Assembly: GCF_039062465.1 (NCBI RefSeq)
Contig: NZ_JBCLNF010000003.1
Coordinates: 124,001 to 188,000 of the forward strand
DNA from: Parolsenella sp958406235
GTDB lineage: Bacteria; Actinomycetota; Coriobacteriia; Coriobacteriales; Atopobiaceae
Direction of reading: 5' to 3'
Length of the DNA: 64,000 nucleotides
A program made the position numbers and the translations under genes. Shown here piece after piece: positions 1 to 7,351 of this stretch (within the stretch, counting starts at the first letter, position 1; each line of letters starts with the position of its first letter). Under the pieces are notes generated by a model. It searched no databases, had not been told where the DNA came from, and saw only the letters and a list, made by a program, of their open reading frames with translations.

Positions 1-134
1 TATACCCGGACTTTCGTGACGCCCTTGATATCCGTGCTCAGCTTTATGAGAGCATCGAGGTCCCCCTCTGGCACAGGACCCGCCAACTGTAGGCGGGTCC
101 TGCCGGGGATCTCGCTAATAACCGAGAATCTCAT
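1..134 (-). CDS. Heavy-metal P-type ATPase, N-terminus only (partial)
   Basis: The gene starts at the ATG whose complement is at 132-134 and runs off the left edge, so only 44 codons are visible. The translation begins MRFSVISEIPGRTRLQL and continues with a short beta-alpha-beta pattern ending ...GVTKVRV. This looks like the degenerate HMA-like N-terminal domain of P1B-type ATPases that sit beside DUF6110 genes; the metal-binding CxxC of true HMA domains is not seen in this part. It lies 15 nt downstream of the DUF6110 gene on the same strand, so the two are probably co-transcribed. The catalytic core is outside the window, so the transported ion is unknown. Identification rests on the N-terminal pattern and the neighbour. 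Confidence 0.6.
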   Translation of the reverse strand, partial: MRFSVISEIPGRTRLQLAGPVPEGDLDALIKLSTDIKGVTKVRV

Positions 135-149
135 AGTTGTGTCAGCGCG

Positions 150-401
150 CTACTCGGCGGCCTCGTCCGTAGCGGCGACGGGCTCGCTCGCGGTGATGTA
201 CGACGCCTTGGCGACCATGTCGTCGACCTCAGCCTTCGCCTGCTCGACCATATCCTGGTAGTCGCTCTTGATGCGCATGCCACACGCGATGCCCTGCACG
301 CACGCGTTCTTGACCGGCTCGCTCTTGAGCAGCTTGATGCCGGCCGTGCCAAGCAGGAAGCCGCCGCCGACGAGCAGGGTGTTATACGTGGACTTCTTCA
401 T
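150..401 (-). CDS. DUF6110 family small membrane-associated protein
   Basis: An 83-residue protein beginning MKKSTYNTLLVGGGFLLGTAG. Residues about 8-22 form one hydrophobic, glycine-rich segment; the rest is hydrophilic with a Met-Val-Glu-Gln-Ala-Lys helix and an acidic tail. The start at 401 is chosen because AGGAGAGG lies 8-10 nt upstream, whereas the reading frame extends further without a ribosome site. Size and sequence match the DUF6110 family, which is commonly found next to P1B-type ATPases; here the ATPase follows 15 nt later. Its role is not established; a helper in metal transport is only inferred from linkage. The promoter region carries an iron-box-like sequence at 491-508. Confidence 0.75.
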   Translation of the reverse strand: MKKSTYNTLLVGGGFLLGTAGIKLLKSEPVKNACVQGIACGMRIKSDYQDMVEQAKAEVDDMVAKASYITASEPVAATDEAAE

Positions 402-490
402 GTTGCCTCTCCTTTTTCGCACATCTTTGAGATGAGACGCCCCGAGCCCAGGTAGATAAGTAAGCCTAGGCACACTTGCAACTAGCAAGT

Positions 491-508
491 TTAGTTCGCC
501 TAACTTTA
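491..508. promoter_or_regulatory. Possible DtxR/IdeR-type metal-regulator box
   Basis: The sequence TTAGTTCGCCTAACTTTAA, about 95 nt upstream of the DUF6110 start, has TTAG-N5-CTAA dyad symmetry and resembles the DtxR box (TTAGGTTAGCCTAACCTAA) with one base missing from the left half. A second palindrome, AGCCTAGGC, lies at 462-470. The position upstream of a metal-ATPase operon makes metal-dependent repression plausible, but this is inference from sequence likeness. Confidence 0.35.
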
Positions 509-887
509 AGAGACAACCCTGGGTAACTATTTGGAAATCTATAGGAGGGCCGGCACGTTCTCGCATTCGTCGGGTCCCGCGTTCCGGTGCGACTCACACC
601 ACACGACCCGCGCCTCCACGGCCAACGGCCCACAGCCCACGGCCCGCGCCCCGCGGTCGCACACCCGCAAGGCCATGCCGCCAGCGCGTCTCGCCATGCA
701 GCCGGCGCGCGCAAAGCGCCTGCGACAACCATCTCGCAGGTGCATCGTCGGCGCGTCTCGCCATGCCCGGCGCGCGACCGCCACGCGCTTTTGCTACCAT
801 GTCCTGCGGCGGATTCGCCGCCCGCGCTGTTCTACTCCGATATCCAGCGCGTTAGAAACTAAAACCAAAGGAAAGAGAGACAATCGC
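509..887. other. Gene-free divergent intergenic region
   Basis: This gap separates the divergent DUF6110 and VUT genes. It is very GC-rich and holds a 16-bp direct repeat, GCGCGTCTCGCCATGC, at 684-699 and 751-766, each copy followed by CCGGCGCGCG-like sequence, and a hairpin GCGGCG-GATT-CGCCGC near 816-831. I could not fit a preQ1 riboswitch here, although VUT transporters are often controlled by one. No convincing ORF was found. Confidence 0.5.
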
Positions 888-1625
888 ATGATCAAGAACG
901 TCCTGGAGGACTACAAGCTCCTCCTGCGCAGCATCCCTGCGTCCACCGTCACCTGCTTCGTCGTGAGCGTCATCCTGATGAACCTCCTCGCAAACAAGGA
1001 GCTCATCAGCCTTCCGTTCCTCGCGCTCGACTGTGGCTTCACCCTCTCGTGGGTGTCCTTCCTCTGCATGGACATGATCTGCAAGCGCTTCGGGCCCAAG
1101 GCCTCCGTCAAGGTGTCGCTTCTCGCCTTGGGCATCAACCTCGCCGTGAGCGCCCTGTTCTGGCTCATCAGCCTCGCGCCCGGTATGTGGGGCGCCTACT
1201 ATGACACCGGCTCTCTCGAGGTCAACGCCGCGCTCAACGCCACCATCGGCGGCTCGTGGTACGTCGTCCTCGGCAGCTCCCTCGCGATGCTGTGCTCGTC
1301 GTTCGTGAACTCGCACCTCAACCAGTTCATCGGCCACCTCACCGACAACGGCAGCTTCGCCACGTTCGCCCTTCGCAGCTACGTGAGCACGGGTGTCGGC
1401 CAGCTCGTTGACAACCTCGTGTTCGCCATCGTGGTCTCGCACGTCTTCTTTGGCTGGACGTGGCTGCAGGTCATCACCTGCTCCATCACCGGCGCCCTCG
1501 CCGAGCTCGCCTGCGAGATCCTCCTCTCCCCCGTTGGCTTCAAGGTCGCCGCGGGCTGGGAGCGCGAGGGCGTGGGCGCCGAGTACGTTCAGACCCACGC
1601 CGCAGAGCGAGAGGCAAGGGCCTAA
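888..1625 (+). CDS. VUT (YhhQ/DUF165) family transporter, putative queuosine-precursor permease
   Basis: A 245-residue polytopic membrane protein beginning MIKNVLEDYKLLL. Hydrophobic segments are visible at about residues 16-33, 39-56, 66-90, 116-140 and 165-195, with conserved features of the VUT family such as the DCGFTLSWVSFLCMDM segment and a RSYVSTGVGQLVDNLVF motif (family QFxD-like signature). Characterised relatives import queuosine precursors (preQ0/preQ1 or queuine). The start at 888 is preferred over upstream in-frame codons because it follows AAAGGAAAGAGAGA and begins where the family begins. Its stop TAA overlaps the start of the SDR gene (TAATG), so the two are translationally coupled. 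Substrate is inferred from family only. Confidence 0.8.
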   Translation: MIKNVLEDYKLLLRSIPASTVTCFVVSVILMNLLANKELISLPFLALDCGFTLSWVSFLCMDMICKRFGPKASVKVSLLALGINLAVSALFWLISLAPGMWGAYYDTGSLEVNAALNATIGGSWYVVLGSSLAMLCSSFVNSHLNQFIGHLTDNGSFATFALRSYVSTGVGQLVDNLVFAIVVSHVFFGWTWLQVITCSITGALAELACEILLSPVGFKVAAGWEREGVGAEYVQTHAAEREARA

Positions 1626-2323
1626 TGGACACCCTCATCACTGGCACCGCATCCGGCATCGGCCGCGCCACGGCAGCGCTCTTCCTCGAGCGCGGCCACC
1701 GCGTCTGGGGTCTCGACGTAGCCGAGCCCACGCTCGAGCACGAGAACTACCAGCACTTCATTTGCGACGTCAGTGATACGGCGAGTCTTCCTGATGGCCT
1801 CGAGCCGGAGGTTGTGATCAGCAACGCCGGCGTCCAGGGCACAGAGGACGACATCGCCGTGAACCTCCACGGCACCATCAACGTGGTCGAGAAGTACGCC
1901 TTTGCAGGTGACGCCACGGGCGGCCGCCGCGAGCTGGGCCTCGCGCCCGCGCCGCGCATCCGCTCCGTCGTCTGCGTGGGCTCGGCCAGCGGCCACACCG
2001 GCTCGGAGTTTCCCAGGTACGCGGCCTCTAAGGGCGGCGTCATCGCCTACACGAAGAACGTCGCTGGGCGCCTGGCGCCCCAGGCCATCTGCAACAGCGT
2101 TGACCCGGGCGGCGTCCTCACCGAGCTCAACCTCCCCGTCATGGAGGACGAGCGCCTCTGGGGCCGCATCATGGACCTCACGCCGCTCCGTCGCTGGGCC
2201 ACGCCCGAGGAGATCGCCGAGTGGATCTACTTCGTCGCGGTCACGAACCGCTTCATGACGGGGCAGAACCTGCTCATCGACGGCGGCGAGGCCGGACGCA
2301 CCGAGTTCGTCTGGCCTGACTAG
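1625..2323 (+). CDS. Short-chain dehydrogenase/reductase (SDR)
   Basis: A 232-residue classical SDR. The N-terminal Rossmann motif is TGTASGIG (residues 6-13), followed by a D at the end of beta-2 (GLDVAEP), the NAG motif in VISNAGVQG, the catalytic Ser in CVGSASGH, the YxxxK catalytic pair in YAASKGG, and the C-terminal substrate loop ending LIDGGEAG. An acidic residue after beta-2 suggests NAD(H) rather than NADP(H). It would catalyse an NAD-linked alcohol/ketone redox reaction; the substrate cannot be read from the sequence. Its start overlaps the stop of the VUT transporter by one base, so it may act on the imported compound, but that is only context. Confidence 0.85.
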   Translation: MDTLITGTASGIGRATAALFLERGHRVWGLDVAEPTLEHENYQHFICDVSDTASLPDGLEPEVVISNAGVQGTEDDIAVNLHGTINVVEKYAFAGDATGGRRELGLAPAPRIRSVVCVGSASGHTGSEFPRYAASKGGVIAYTKNVAGRLAPQAICNSVDPGGVLTELNLPVMEDERLWGRIMDLTPLRRWATPEEIAEWIYFVAVTNRFMTGQNLLIDGGEAGRTEFVWPD

Positions 2324-2336
2324 CGACGGCGCGGCC

Positions 2337-3224
2337 CTACTCCCCGCGCTCGTCTCCCATGAAGAAGAGCGCGACGGTGCCGGGACCCGTGTGCGAGCCG
2401 ATGACCGTGCCGATGTTGTTGATCACGACCTTACCCGCGAGCGCCGGGAACTTGGCCTCGACCATGTCGCGGACGGCCTCGGCGTCCTCGCGGCACGCGC
2501 TCATCGAGAGCGAGCACTTGCCGGCGTAGTCATGCCCATACTGGGCATGCTCCTCCATGCGGGCGACCATGTCCTTCTCGGCCTTGGCCTTGGTGCGGAT
2601 CTTGTCGCGCGGGATGAGCTTGCCCTCATTGTTCATGTTCAGAACGGGGCAGATCTTGAGTGCGGTGCCCACGAAGCCGCTCACGCGGGAGACGCGGCCG
2701 CCGCGGACGTAGCTAGAAAGATCAGTCGAGAAGAACCAGTGGTGGACGTGCAGGCGGTTCTCCATCGCCCACTCGAAGGCCTCGTCGAGCGTGACGCCCT
2801 CGTCGCGCTTATCGGCGAGATAGTCCACGAGCATGCCATAGCCCGAGCTCGCACCCAGGGAGTCAACCACGAGGACGCGACGGCCGGGGTGCGCCTCCAT
2901 GACCTGCGTCGCAGCAAGGCAAGCACTACCGTAAGCGCCGGAAAGGCCACTCGAGAGGGATACGTGCAGGACGTCCGAACCCGCCGCCACGATGGGCTCC
3001 CACAGCTCGACGAACTCGCCCACGCTCACCTGCGAGGTGGTAGGGGTGGCGCCGGCCTTGATGGCAGCGTAGAAGTCTTCCGGGGAGACGGACTGGTAGA
3101 GGTCGTCGAGGTGGTCGACGCCGTTCTCGTCCCAATGGAAGCAGGCGTAGGGAATCTCGCGGGAATCGAAGAAACTCTTATCCCTATCCGCGGTGGAGCA
3201 GCAGGTAAGCGTGAAGTTTGCCAT
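2337..3224 (-). CDS. DegV family fatty-acid-binding protein
   Basis: A 295-residue DegV protein. It has the family TTSQVSVGEF motif (residues ~61-70), the SGLSGAYGSA loop that contacts the lipid head group, and the later SYVRGGRVSRVSGFVGTALKICPVL segment typical of the second domain. DegV proteins bind long-chain fatty acids and in Firmicutes act as FakB, presenting the acid to a FakA kinase; no fakA is visible here. The start at 3224 has GAGGTA eight bases upstream and the alternative upstream extension is Arg-rich and unlike the family. Terminates 13 nt past the SDR stop on the opposite strand, so the two genes converge. Confidence 0.85.
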   Translation of the reverse strand: MANFTLTCCSTADRDKSFFDSREIPYACFHWDENGVDHLDDLYQSVSPEDFYAAIKAGATPTTSQVSVGEFVELWEPIVAAGSDVLHVSLSSGLSGAYGSACLAATQVMEAHPGRRVLVVDSLGASSGYGMLVDYLADKRDEGVTLDEAFEWAMENRLHVHHWFFSTDLSSYVRGGRVSRVSGFVGTALKICPVLNMNNEGKLIPRDKIRTKAKAEKDMVARMEEHAQYGHDYAGKCSLSMSACREDAEAVRDMVEAKFPALAGKVVINNIGTVIGSHTGPGTVALFFMGDERGE

Positions 3225-3390
3225 GGTGGTACCTCGATATCGGCTCGGCATGTCGACGGAGCGGCGAGCGTCAAAGCCTCGCCGTTCTGTCGAGCGTTTT
3301 ACCCGCATTGTACCGCGGGGCCGAATCCGGCGAGCATGGAGCGGGGCTCGCGGCCCGACGCCGCAAGCCCGCGCAAGAAAAGTACGTGCC

Positions 3391-3446
3391 CATGCGACAA
3401 AAGCATGACGTCCGTGCAACAAAATAACGGCACCCGTGCAACAAAA
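3391..3446. repeat. Three short direct repeats, period about 22 nt
   Basis: Variants of CCGTGCAACAAAA occur at 3391-3402 (one base diverged), 3412-3424 and 3434-3446. The third copy is the beginning of the left arm of the hairpin element at 3435-3591. The regular spacing upstream of degV could serve as protein-binding sites, or be left over from how the hairpin element arose. Confidence 0.55.
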
Positions 3447-3591
3447 TTGAGATTCTGCGGCTCGATTTCGCCTCATGGCCTTGTTCGAGCAAATCCCAAC
3501 AGGGGTTTTATCTGCCACCGTTCGAATGCCATTTCACGGAAATGGACTCGGACGGCATTTTTCAGCCGCAGAATCTCAAATTCGTTGCACG
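3435..3591 (+). repeat. Long-arm hairpin element 1
   Basis: Arms at 3435-3462 and 3564-3591 are inverted repeats matching at 26 of 28 positions (CGTGCAAC...GATTCTGCGGCT). The loop holds TTTTATCTGCCACCGTTCG at 3507-3525, a diverged version of the core shared with four other elements in this window (TACCTGCRTRTTTGCAAATG). The element lies between the kdgT stop and the degV start, both minus-strand genes. No open reading frame of note is inside. Confidence 0.6.
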
Positions 3592-3683
3592 CGAGGCTCG
3601 GCTAGCTTCAGACGATGCTAGCAACACACGCATTTCGCGGCCTTCGCAACACGCGAAAGCGCGTTTCAATTAGCAGCTGGCTA

Positions 3684-4736
3684 CTACTCGCCGTCGACGT
3701 CGCGCGCGACGGCTTCCTCGAGTGCCTCGACACCCGCGGCGGAGAGGTCCTCCCCGCCCTGGCAGAACTTATTGTCGACCCAACCGGTGAGGATCGGCGC
3801 GAGGATTGCCGTGATGATGACAGCCGTCGCGATCTGGGCGTAGGCCGTCGGCGCGAGCTCGGCGTAACGCGACGCGACCTCGGCGAGGGCGACCGGCGTC
3901 GTCATCGCGGTACCGGCGACCGTGGAGCACGCGATGGCAGCCTTGCCGTTGCCGCCGCAGAGGCGCTCGAACGCGAACGTCGCCGGGCCAACGATGAACA
4001 GCGTGATGAGGCCGAGAAGGACGCCCGAGATGCCGCCGGAGATAAAGCTGGACAGACTCATGGATACGCCAAGCTGGAAGCCCAGGAACGCGATGGCGGG
4101 ATTCGTGCCCGGTACCAGCAGGTTTTTGACGAATGGGAACAGGTTGCCGAGGACCATGCCGATTACGAGCGGCAGAACGGAGCCCACGATGGTGCCCACG
4201 GGGATGTTCGCCAGGCCGGAGACGCCGAGGATGATCATCGTAATCGCGGGGCCGGCGGTAAAGAACAGGATGCCCACGGCGCCGCGCTCGGACTCGTCGC
4301 CGAACTCGCCCATGATGCCGGTGTACAGCGCCATGTTGCAGAACGAGATGCCGCCGATGACGGAGACCGAGGACAGGCCAAGGAAGTTATCGTTGAAGAA
4401 GTAGGCGACGCCCAGGCCGAGGGCGGCGGCGAGCACGAGCTTCGGGATGAGAATCACGATGCCAGTCTTGATGGCGCCCGGAGTCGACCTGAACGAGATG
4501 CCGGCGCCGACGAACAACAGAATCGCGGCGACGACGGCGTTCGATCCGCCGCGCGTAGCGGCCGTGAAGAAGCCGCCAATCTCGAAGACCTGCGGGCAGA
4601 ACGTGTTAAGGAGGAGGCCGACGATCATCGGATAGATCATGATGTCGCCCGGAAGGCGCGGCACCTTGAACTTGGGCCCGGACGCCTCGGCGGTGGCCGC
4701 TGCGGTCATCTCCTTGTCATCACCTGGCTGTGCCAT
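3684..4736 (-). CDS. kdgT: 2-keto-3-deoxygluconate permease family transporter (KdgT)
   Basis: A 350-residue membrane protein of the KdgT family, with about ten hydrophobic segments from residue 30 to 325. Family-like stretches include the IMIYPMIVGLLLNTFCP opening, FVGAGISF, the IGGISFCNMALYTGIMGEFGD segment and a TVAGTAMTTPVA motif near residue 275. Members exchange 2-keto-3-deoxygluconate with protons across the inner membrane, feeding pectin/hexuronate breakdown. No kdg catabolic genes are next to it, so the real substrate is uncertain. Start at 4736 follows AGGGGGACC. An inverted repeat (4744-4753/4783-4793) surrounds the promoter and suggests repression by a local regulator. Confidence 0.8.
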   Translation of the reverse strand: MAQPGDDKEMTAAATAEASGPKFKVPRLPGDIMIYPMIVGLLLNTFCPQVFEIGGFFTAATRGGSNAVVAAILLFVGAGISFRSTPGAIKTGIVILIPKLVLAAALGLGVAYFFNDNFLGLSSVSVIGGISFCNMALYTGIMGEFGDESERGAVGILFFTAGPAITMIILGVSGLANIPVGTIVGSVLPLVIGMVLGNLFPFVKNLLVPGTNPAIAFLGFQLGVSMSLSSFISGGISGVLLGLITLFIVGPATFAFERLCGGNGKAAIACSTVAGTAMTTPVALAEVASRYAELAPTAYAQIATAVIITAILAPILTGWVDNKFCQGGEDLSAAGVEALEEAVARDVDGE

Positions 4737-4743
4737 TAGGTCC

Positions 4744-4793
4744 CCCTATCTGCCGTTTTTAGGTTTGGAAATACTAACAAACGCAGATAAGGG
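4744..4793. promoter_or_regulatory. Inverted repeat in the kdgT leader
   Basis: CCCTATCTGC at 4744-4753 and GCAGATAAGGG at 4783-4793 form a dyad with a 29-nt, AT-rich spacer, directly upstream of kdgT. The proximal arm overlaps the ribosome-binding region. Paired half-sites like this are typical of operator pairs for an IclR- or GntR-type repressor; which protein binds is unknown. Confidence 0.45.
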
Positions 4794-4819
4794 TTCCCGA
4801 GATGTTCTCATGCTTGTAA

Positions 4820-4856
4820 CGAATGGGGTGCGGGGCAGCGCCCCCCACCCCATTCG
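4820..4856. repeat. GC-rich palindrome
   Basis: CGAATGGGGTGCGGGGC (4820-4836) pairs with GCCCCCCACCCCATTCG (4840-4856), 16 of 17 positions, around an AGC loop. It stands upstream of the kdgT promoter without a T-tract, so it is better described as an extragenic palindrome than as a terminator. Confidence 0.55.
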
Positions 4857-5001
4857 CGGGCCCGCGGCCCGCGATGCTTCCCTTCCCGCAAAATCATTTC
4901 AGGCGCAAGACGGATCGACCAACACCCTCGTTTTACTTAGATTCATTGCGGGGTTTGCAAAAGCCTGCGCAAGTCTCGCGACTCGGTCAGCCGTCCGTGG
5001 C

Positions 5002-5051
5002 GCCAAATAGGCTCGCAGCAGCCCGCCCGCAGTGCCAAATAGGCTCGCAGC
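5002..5051. repeat. 18-bp direct repeat
   Basis: GCCAAATAGGCTCGCAGC occurs at 5002-5019 and again at 5034-5051, with a period of 32 nt. It is in the gene-free stretch between kdgT and the XRE regulator, about 80 nt before hairpin element 2. Nothing else in the segment 4857-5128 looks coding or structured. Confidence 0.6.
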
Positions 5052-5128
5052 CCCCTTCGAGCGCGCCACCATCCTACATTTGCTTGCGATAAGGCAATCC
5101 GGAGTATCCGTTAATAGTAATTTCGCGA

Positions 5129-5353
5129 GTGGTGGTCAAAAACACCTGCGCGGCGGACAGTTTAGGGGCCCGAATAGCCCAAAATGACTCCTTTCGCGGG
5201 TTTCGATGGTGTTGTCGCGAACACAGCCGAGTAGCGCTAAAACACAACAACGAAGCTACCTGCGTGTTTGCAAATTGACAATTGCTCCAGCTTCCAAGCC
5301 AGAGCTCCAAACCCCTCGAAAGTGTCCGCCGCGATGAGCTTTTTGACCACTCA
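5129..5353 (+). repeat. Long-arm hairpin element 2
   Basis: The arms start with GTGGTCAAAAA (5132-5142) and end with TTTTTGACCAC (5340-5350); inside these CGCGGCGGACA (5149-5159) pairs with TGTCCGCCGCG (5323-5333), and GGGG/CCCC blocks extend the stem to about 38 bp with interruptions. The loop contains the shared core TACCTGCGTGTTTGCAAATT at 5257-5276. Outer arms resemble those of element 3, 170 nt downstream, which suggests the two are related copies. Confidence 0.65.
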
Positions 5354-5396
5354 CGGCAGAATTAGGTTTCGAGACGCGCTCGCGCCGCCGTCACGA

Positions 5397-5431
5397 GGCC
5401 CGTTTCGTCTGTGCTCCGGACGAAACGGGCC
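5397..5431. terminator. Hairpin between elements 2 and 3
   Basis: GGCCCGTTTCGTC (5397-5409) and GACGAAACGGGCC (5419-5431) form a perfect 13-bp stem with a 9-nt loop. There is no T-tract on either side, so terminator function is uncertain; it could stop read-through from the minus-strand XRE gene before kdgT. Confidence 0.4.
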
Positions 5432-5519
5432 CTCCAACAAGTCAACCTCATCTCATGAGCAAGAAGCACCCCTGAACTTTAGATCTCCAGGTCACGCCCA
5501 GGAACGTCTCCCCCTTTCC

Positions 5520-5741
5520 GGTGGTCAAAAACACCATCTTGGCGTACGCCTCACCATCCAAAACGGCCGATTTGAGGAATGTCTGCACCATCTTGAAGGA
5601 TCCGAAGGATCGACTCCTTTGGCTCTCAAAACCGCCCAATTAATTTACCTGCATATTTGCAAATGGCTTGTTGTGCGCGCTTTACGAACGAGCCTCAATA
5701 CCCACCCCGCGCGTACGCCAGGATGGGTATTTTGACCACCT
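5520..5741 (+). repeat. Long-arm hairpin element 3
   Basis: Arms at 5521-5549 and 5711-5740 match at about 26 of 30 positions: GTGGTCAAAAA then CCATCTTGGCGTACGC on the left, GCGTACGCCAGGATGG then TTTTGACCAC on the right. The loop has the core TACCTGCATATTTGCAAATG at 5646-5665, preceded by GACTCCTTT as in element 2. It ends 40 nt beyond the stop of the minus-strand XRE gene. Confidence 0.65.
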
Positions 5742-5781
5742 GCCGTCAAAAACGCCGACTGCAGGCCACTCAAGCCACAAA

Positions 5782-6621
5782 CTAGCCGCGCTTCACCCTC
5801 AAACCGCACGATGCAACGACTGCCTGCACGAGAAACTCCATCGCACCCTCGCCGCAAGGCCCGTCGTAGTAGGCAACGAACCTCGGATCCGCGAGATATC
5901 CTTGGCAAAGGCCCAGATACGCGGCATCCTCAGGCTCGGCGCCCCAATGCAGGCCAACCCAGCGACGATGCATCGCCACAAGCTTCTCCGCCTCGGGCCC
6001 ACGAACGTCGCCGTCAGCCATGGCAATCGAAAGCTGCCCCAGGACCGCGCGCTCGAGCTCCTTCAGGTCATTCCACGCAGCCGCGTCCATGTCGAGAATC
6101 CGCTCGTTAGCAGCGTCAACCGCCTCGTCCCCGTAGCGCTCGCGAGTCTCAGCGCCATAGCGCTCCTCGTTCTCGCGAACCACGCGCCAGCGCTCGAGCT
6201 GCGGCAGCACCGCGCCCATGAGCGACACCGCCTCGTCGAGCGTCATGCCCTCGTTCTCCGCCAGTCGCGGAGCACAGTCCTCAATCATGGCCTCCATAGT
6301 GGTCTCATAGGTGTAGTGGCCGCCGTCATAGCACCACTTGCAGTAGTGGTCGTTCTTCTCGCCATCGGCGTCCGTACCGAGGTCGGCCGGCGTGAGATAC
6401 ATGCCGCAGCTCTCGCAATAGTGCTCCGGCATCTCGAGCAGGTGCGAGAGGGGCTCACCCGTGACGGCAGCCACGAGCTTCATCATGTCGATGCCCGGCG
6501 TCACCTCGCCGCGCTCCCAACGACTCACGGCCTGGCGCGTGACATAGAGCTTAGATGCAAGTTCCTCCTGCGTGAGACCATGAGAACGGCGAACTGCCAC
6601 GAGCCTGTCTGCGAATGCCAT
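5782..6621 (-). CDS. XRE-family regulator with zinc ribbon and TipAS-like domain
   Basis: A 279-residue protein with three parts. Residues 1-60 are an XRE helix-turn-helix (RRSHGLTQEELASKLYVTRQ, then SRWERG). Residues 66-95 contain CESC...HYCKWC, a four-cysteine zinc ribbon. Residues ~105-260 are helical with REN, RGPEAEKLVAMHRRWVG and a FVAYYDG-type ending that resemble the TipAS ligand-binding domain of MerR-type drug sensors. Such proteins are probably cytoplasmic regulators responding to a bound small molecule. The start at 6621 has AGGA upstream and begins at the family start; the longer frame is Arg-rich and unlikely. It is monocistronic, followed 40 nt later by hairpin element 3. Confidence 0.8.
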   Translation of the reverse strand: MAFADRLVAVRRSHGLTQEELASKLYVTRQAVSRWERGEVTPGIDMMKLVAAVTGEPLSHLLEMPEHYCESCGMYLTPADLGTDADGEKNDHYCKWCYDGGHYTYETTMEAMIEDCAPRLAENEGMTLDEAVSLMGAVLPQLERWRVVRENEERYGAETRERYGDEAVDAANERILDMDAAAWNDLKELERAVLGQLSIAMADGDVRGPEAEKLVAMHRRWVGLHWGAEPEDAAYLGLCQGYLADPRFVAYYDGPCGEGAMEFLVQAVVASCGLRVKRG

Positions 6622-6659
6622 GGTGGGTCCTTCCTGCGGTTTCGATTGCTGACTCAAGT

Positions 6660-6839
6660 ATGAGCGCCGCCGGATGGGCTGCCAAGCAATCGTTGGTTGC
6701 GCAGGCGACCGATAAGACCGCCGAGAAGGCCCCACCCGCCACGGGCGACGACGTCGTACTGACGATCGCCGCCCTAGGCGTTGCCGTAGCGACCGTAGCC
6801 GCGGCAGGCATCGCCGTCGGCAAGCGCCGCGAGGAGTAG
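6660..6839 (+). pseudogene. Orphan sortase-signal tail of a cell-wall protein
   Basis: An open frame of 59 residues that ends in a textbook sorting signal: PPATGDD (an LPxTG-like motif), a 22-residue hydrophobic segment rich in Ala/Val, then KRREE. Sortase-anchored surface proteins end this way, but here almost nothing precedes the signal: no secretion signal and no ribosome site upstream of the ATG at 6660. It is therefore best read as the surviving 3' end of a larger adhesin-type gene. It begins 38 nt from the divergent XRE start, so the rest was probably lost in a deletion. Confidence 0.55.
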
Positions 6840-6956
6840 CGGCAAACATAATCGCTAGCCGGCAGTAGCAGCTCAGCAACGGACTCGGCGAGTCAGCAGC
6901 CGCCCGAAGCAATTTACGCAGTGCGGTTCACCCAAGACATCATTCGATCCTCTTCG

Positions 6957-6992
6957 GTTTCGAAACTCGAATATTATTGAAGTTTCGAAACT
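6957..6992. promoter_or_regulatory. Pair of GTTTCGAAAC palindromes
   Basis: GTTTCGAAAC (6957-6966) and AGTTTCGAAACT (6981-6992) are perfect palindromes whose centres lie 25 nt apart, separated by an AT-rich spacer (TCGAATATTATTGA). This is the form of a double operator for a dimeric repressor. No intact gene follows on the plus strand and the minus-strand neighbour is 335 nt away, so the site seems orphaned. Confidence 0.45.
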
Positions 6993-7351
6993 GATAAGGC
7001 AATTTGCGCGGCAAAGACGTATCGAGGGTCGAATCCTGGTCGAACCGCGTCGGTAGCAAAGACGTCAGACGGCCGGCTGTAAGTCAGGCAGCCGACCGTA
7101 AGCACCAAGGCGCAGCAAGCGCTCGCGAATTAGTGGGAGACCATGGAACAGGACTCGGCTCGCGCAAGAAGCCATTGCCGTGCGGAAAAGGCGGAGGCAC
7201 ACTTCGAACAGCGGAATCTGAAGCGCATGAAAAAGCATCGCGAGCGTTGACCGGTGTCGACCCGGACCCCTATCTGAACGGTGCTACGTCCCCTGTTCAC
7301 TCGTCCACTGTTCACTGCTCACGTCTGGCGCGAATCGATTCCGCCTCCCTC

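Noticed and set aside
800..887. preQ1 riboswitch before the VUT gene
   Set aside because: The GCGGCG-GATT-CGCCGC hairpin is present but the A-rich pseudoknot tail and conserved C-rich loop of preQ1-I do not fit.
888..4740. Long open frames opposite kdgT, degV and the VUT gene
   Set aside because: They are antisense shadows caused by high G+C; composition is Arg/Ala/Asp-rich without family motifs.
7011..7060. tRNA T-arm-like string (GAGGGTCGAATCCTGG) near 7023
   Set aside because: The T-loop lacks a base, no acceptor or anticodon stem can be paired around it, and no CCA-side stem exists.
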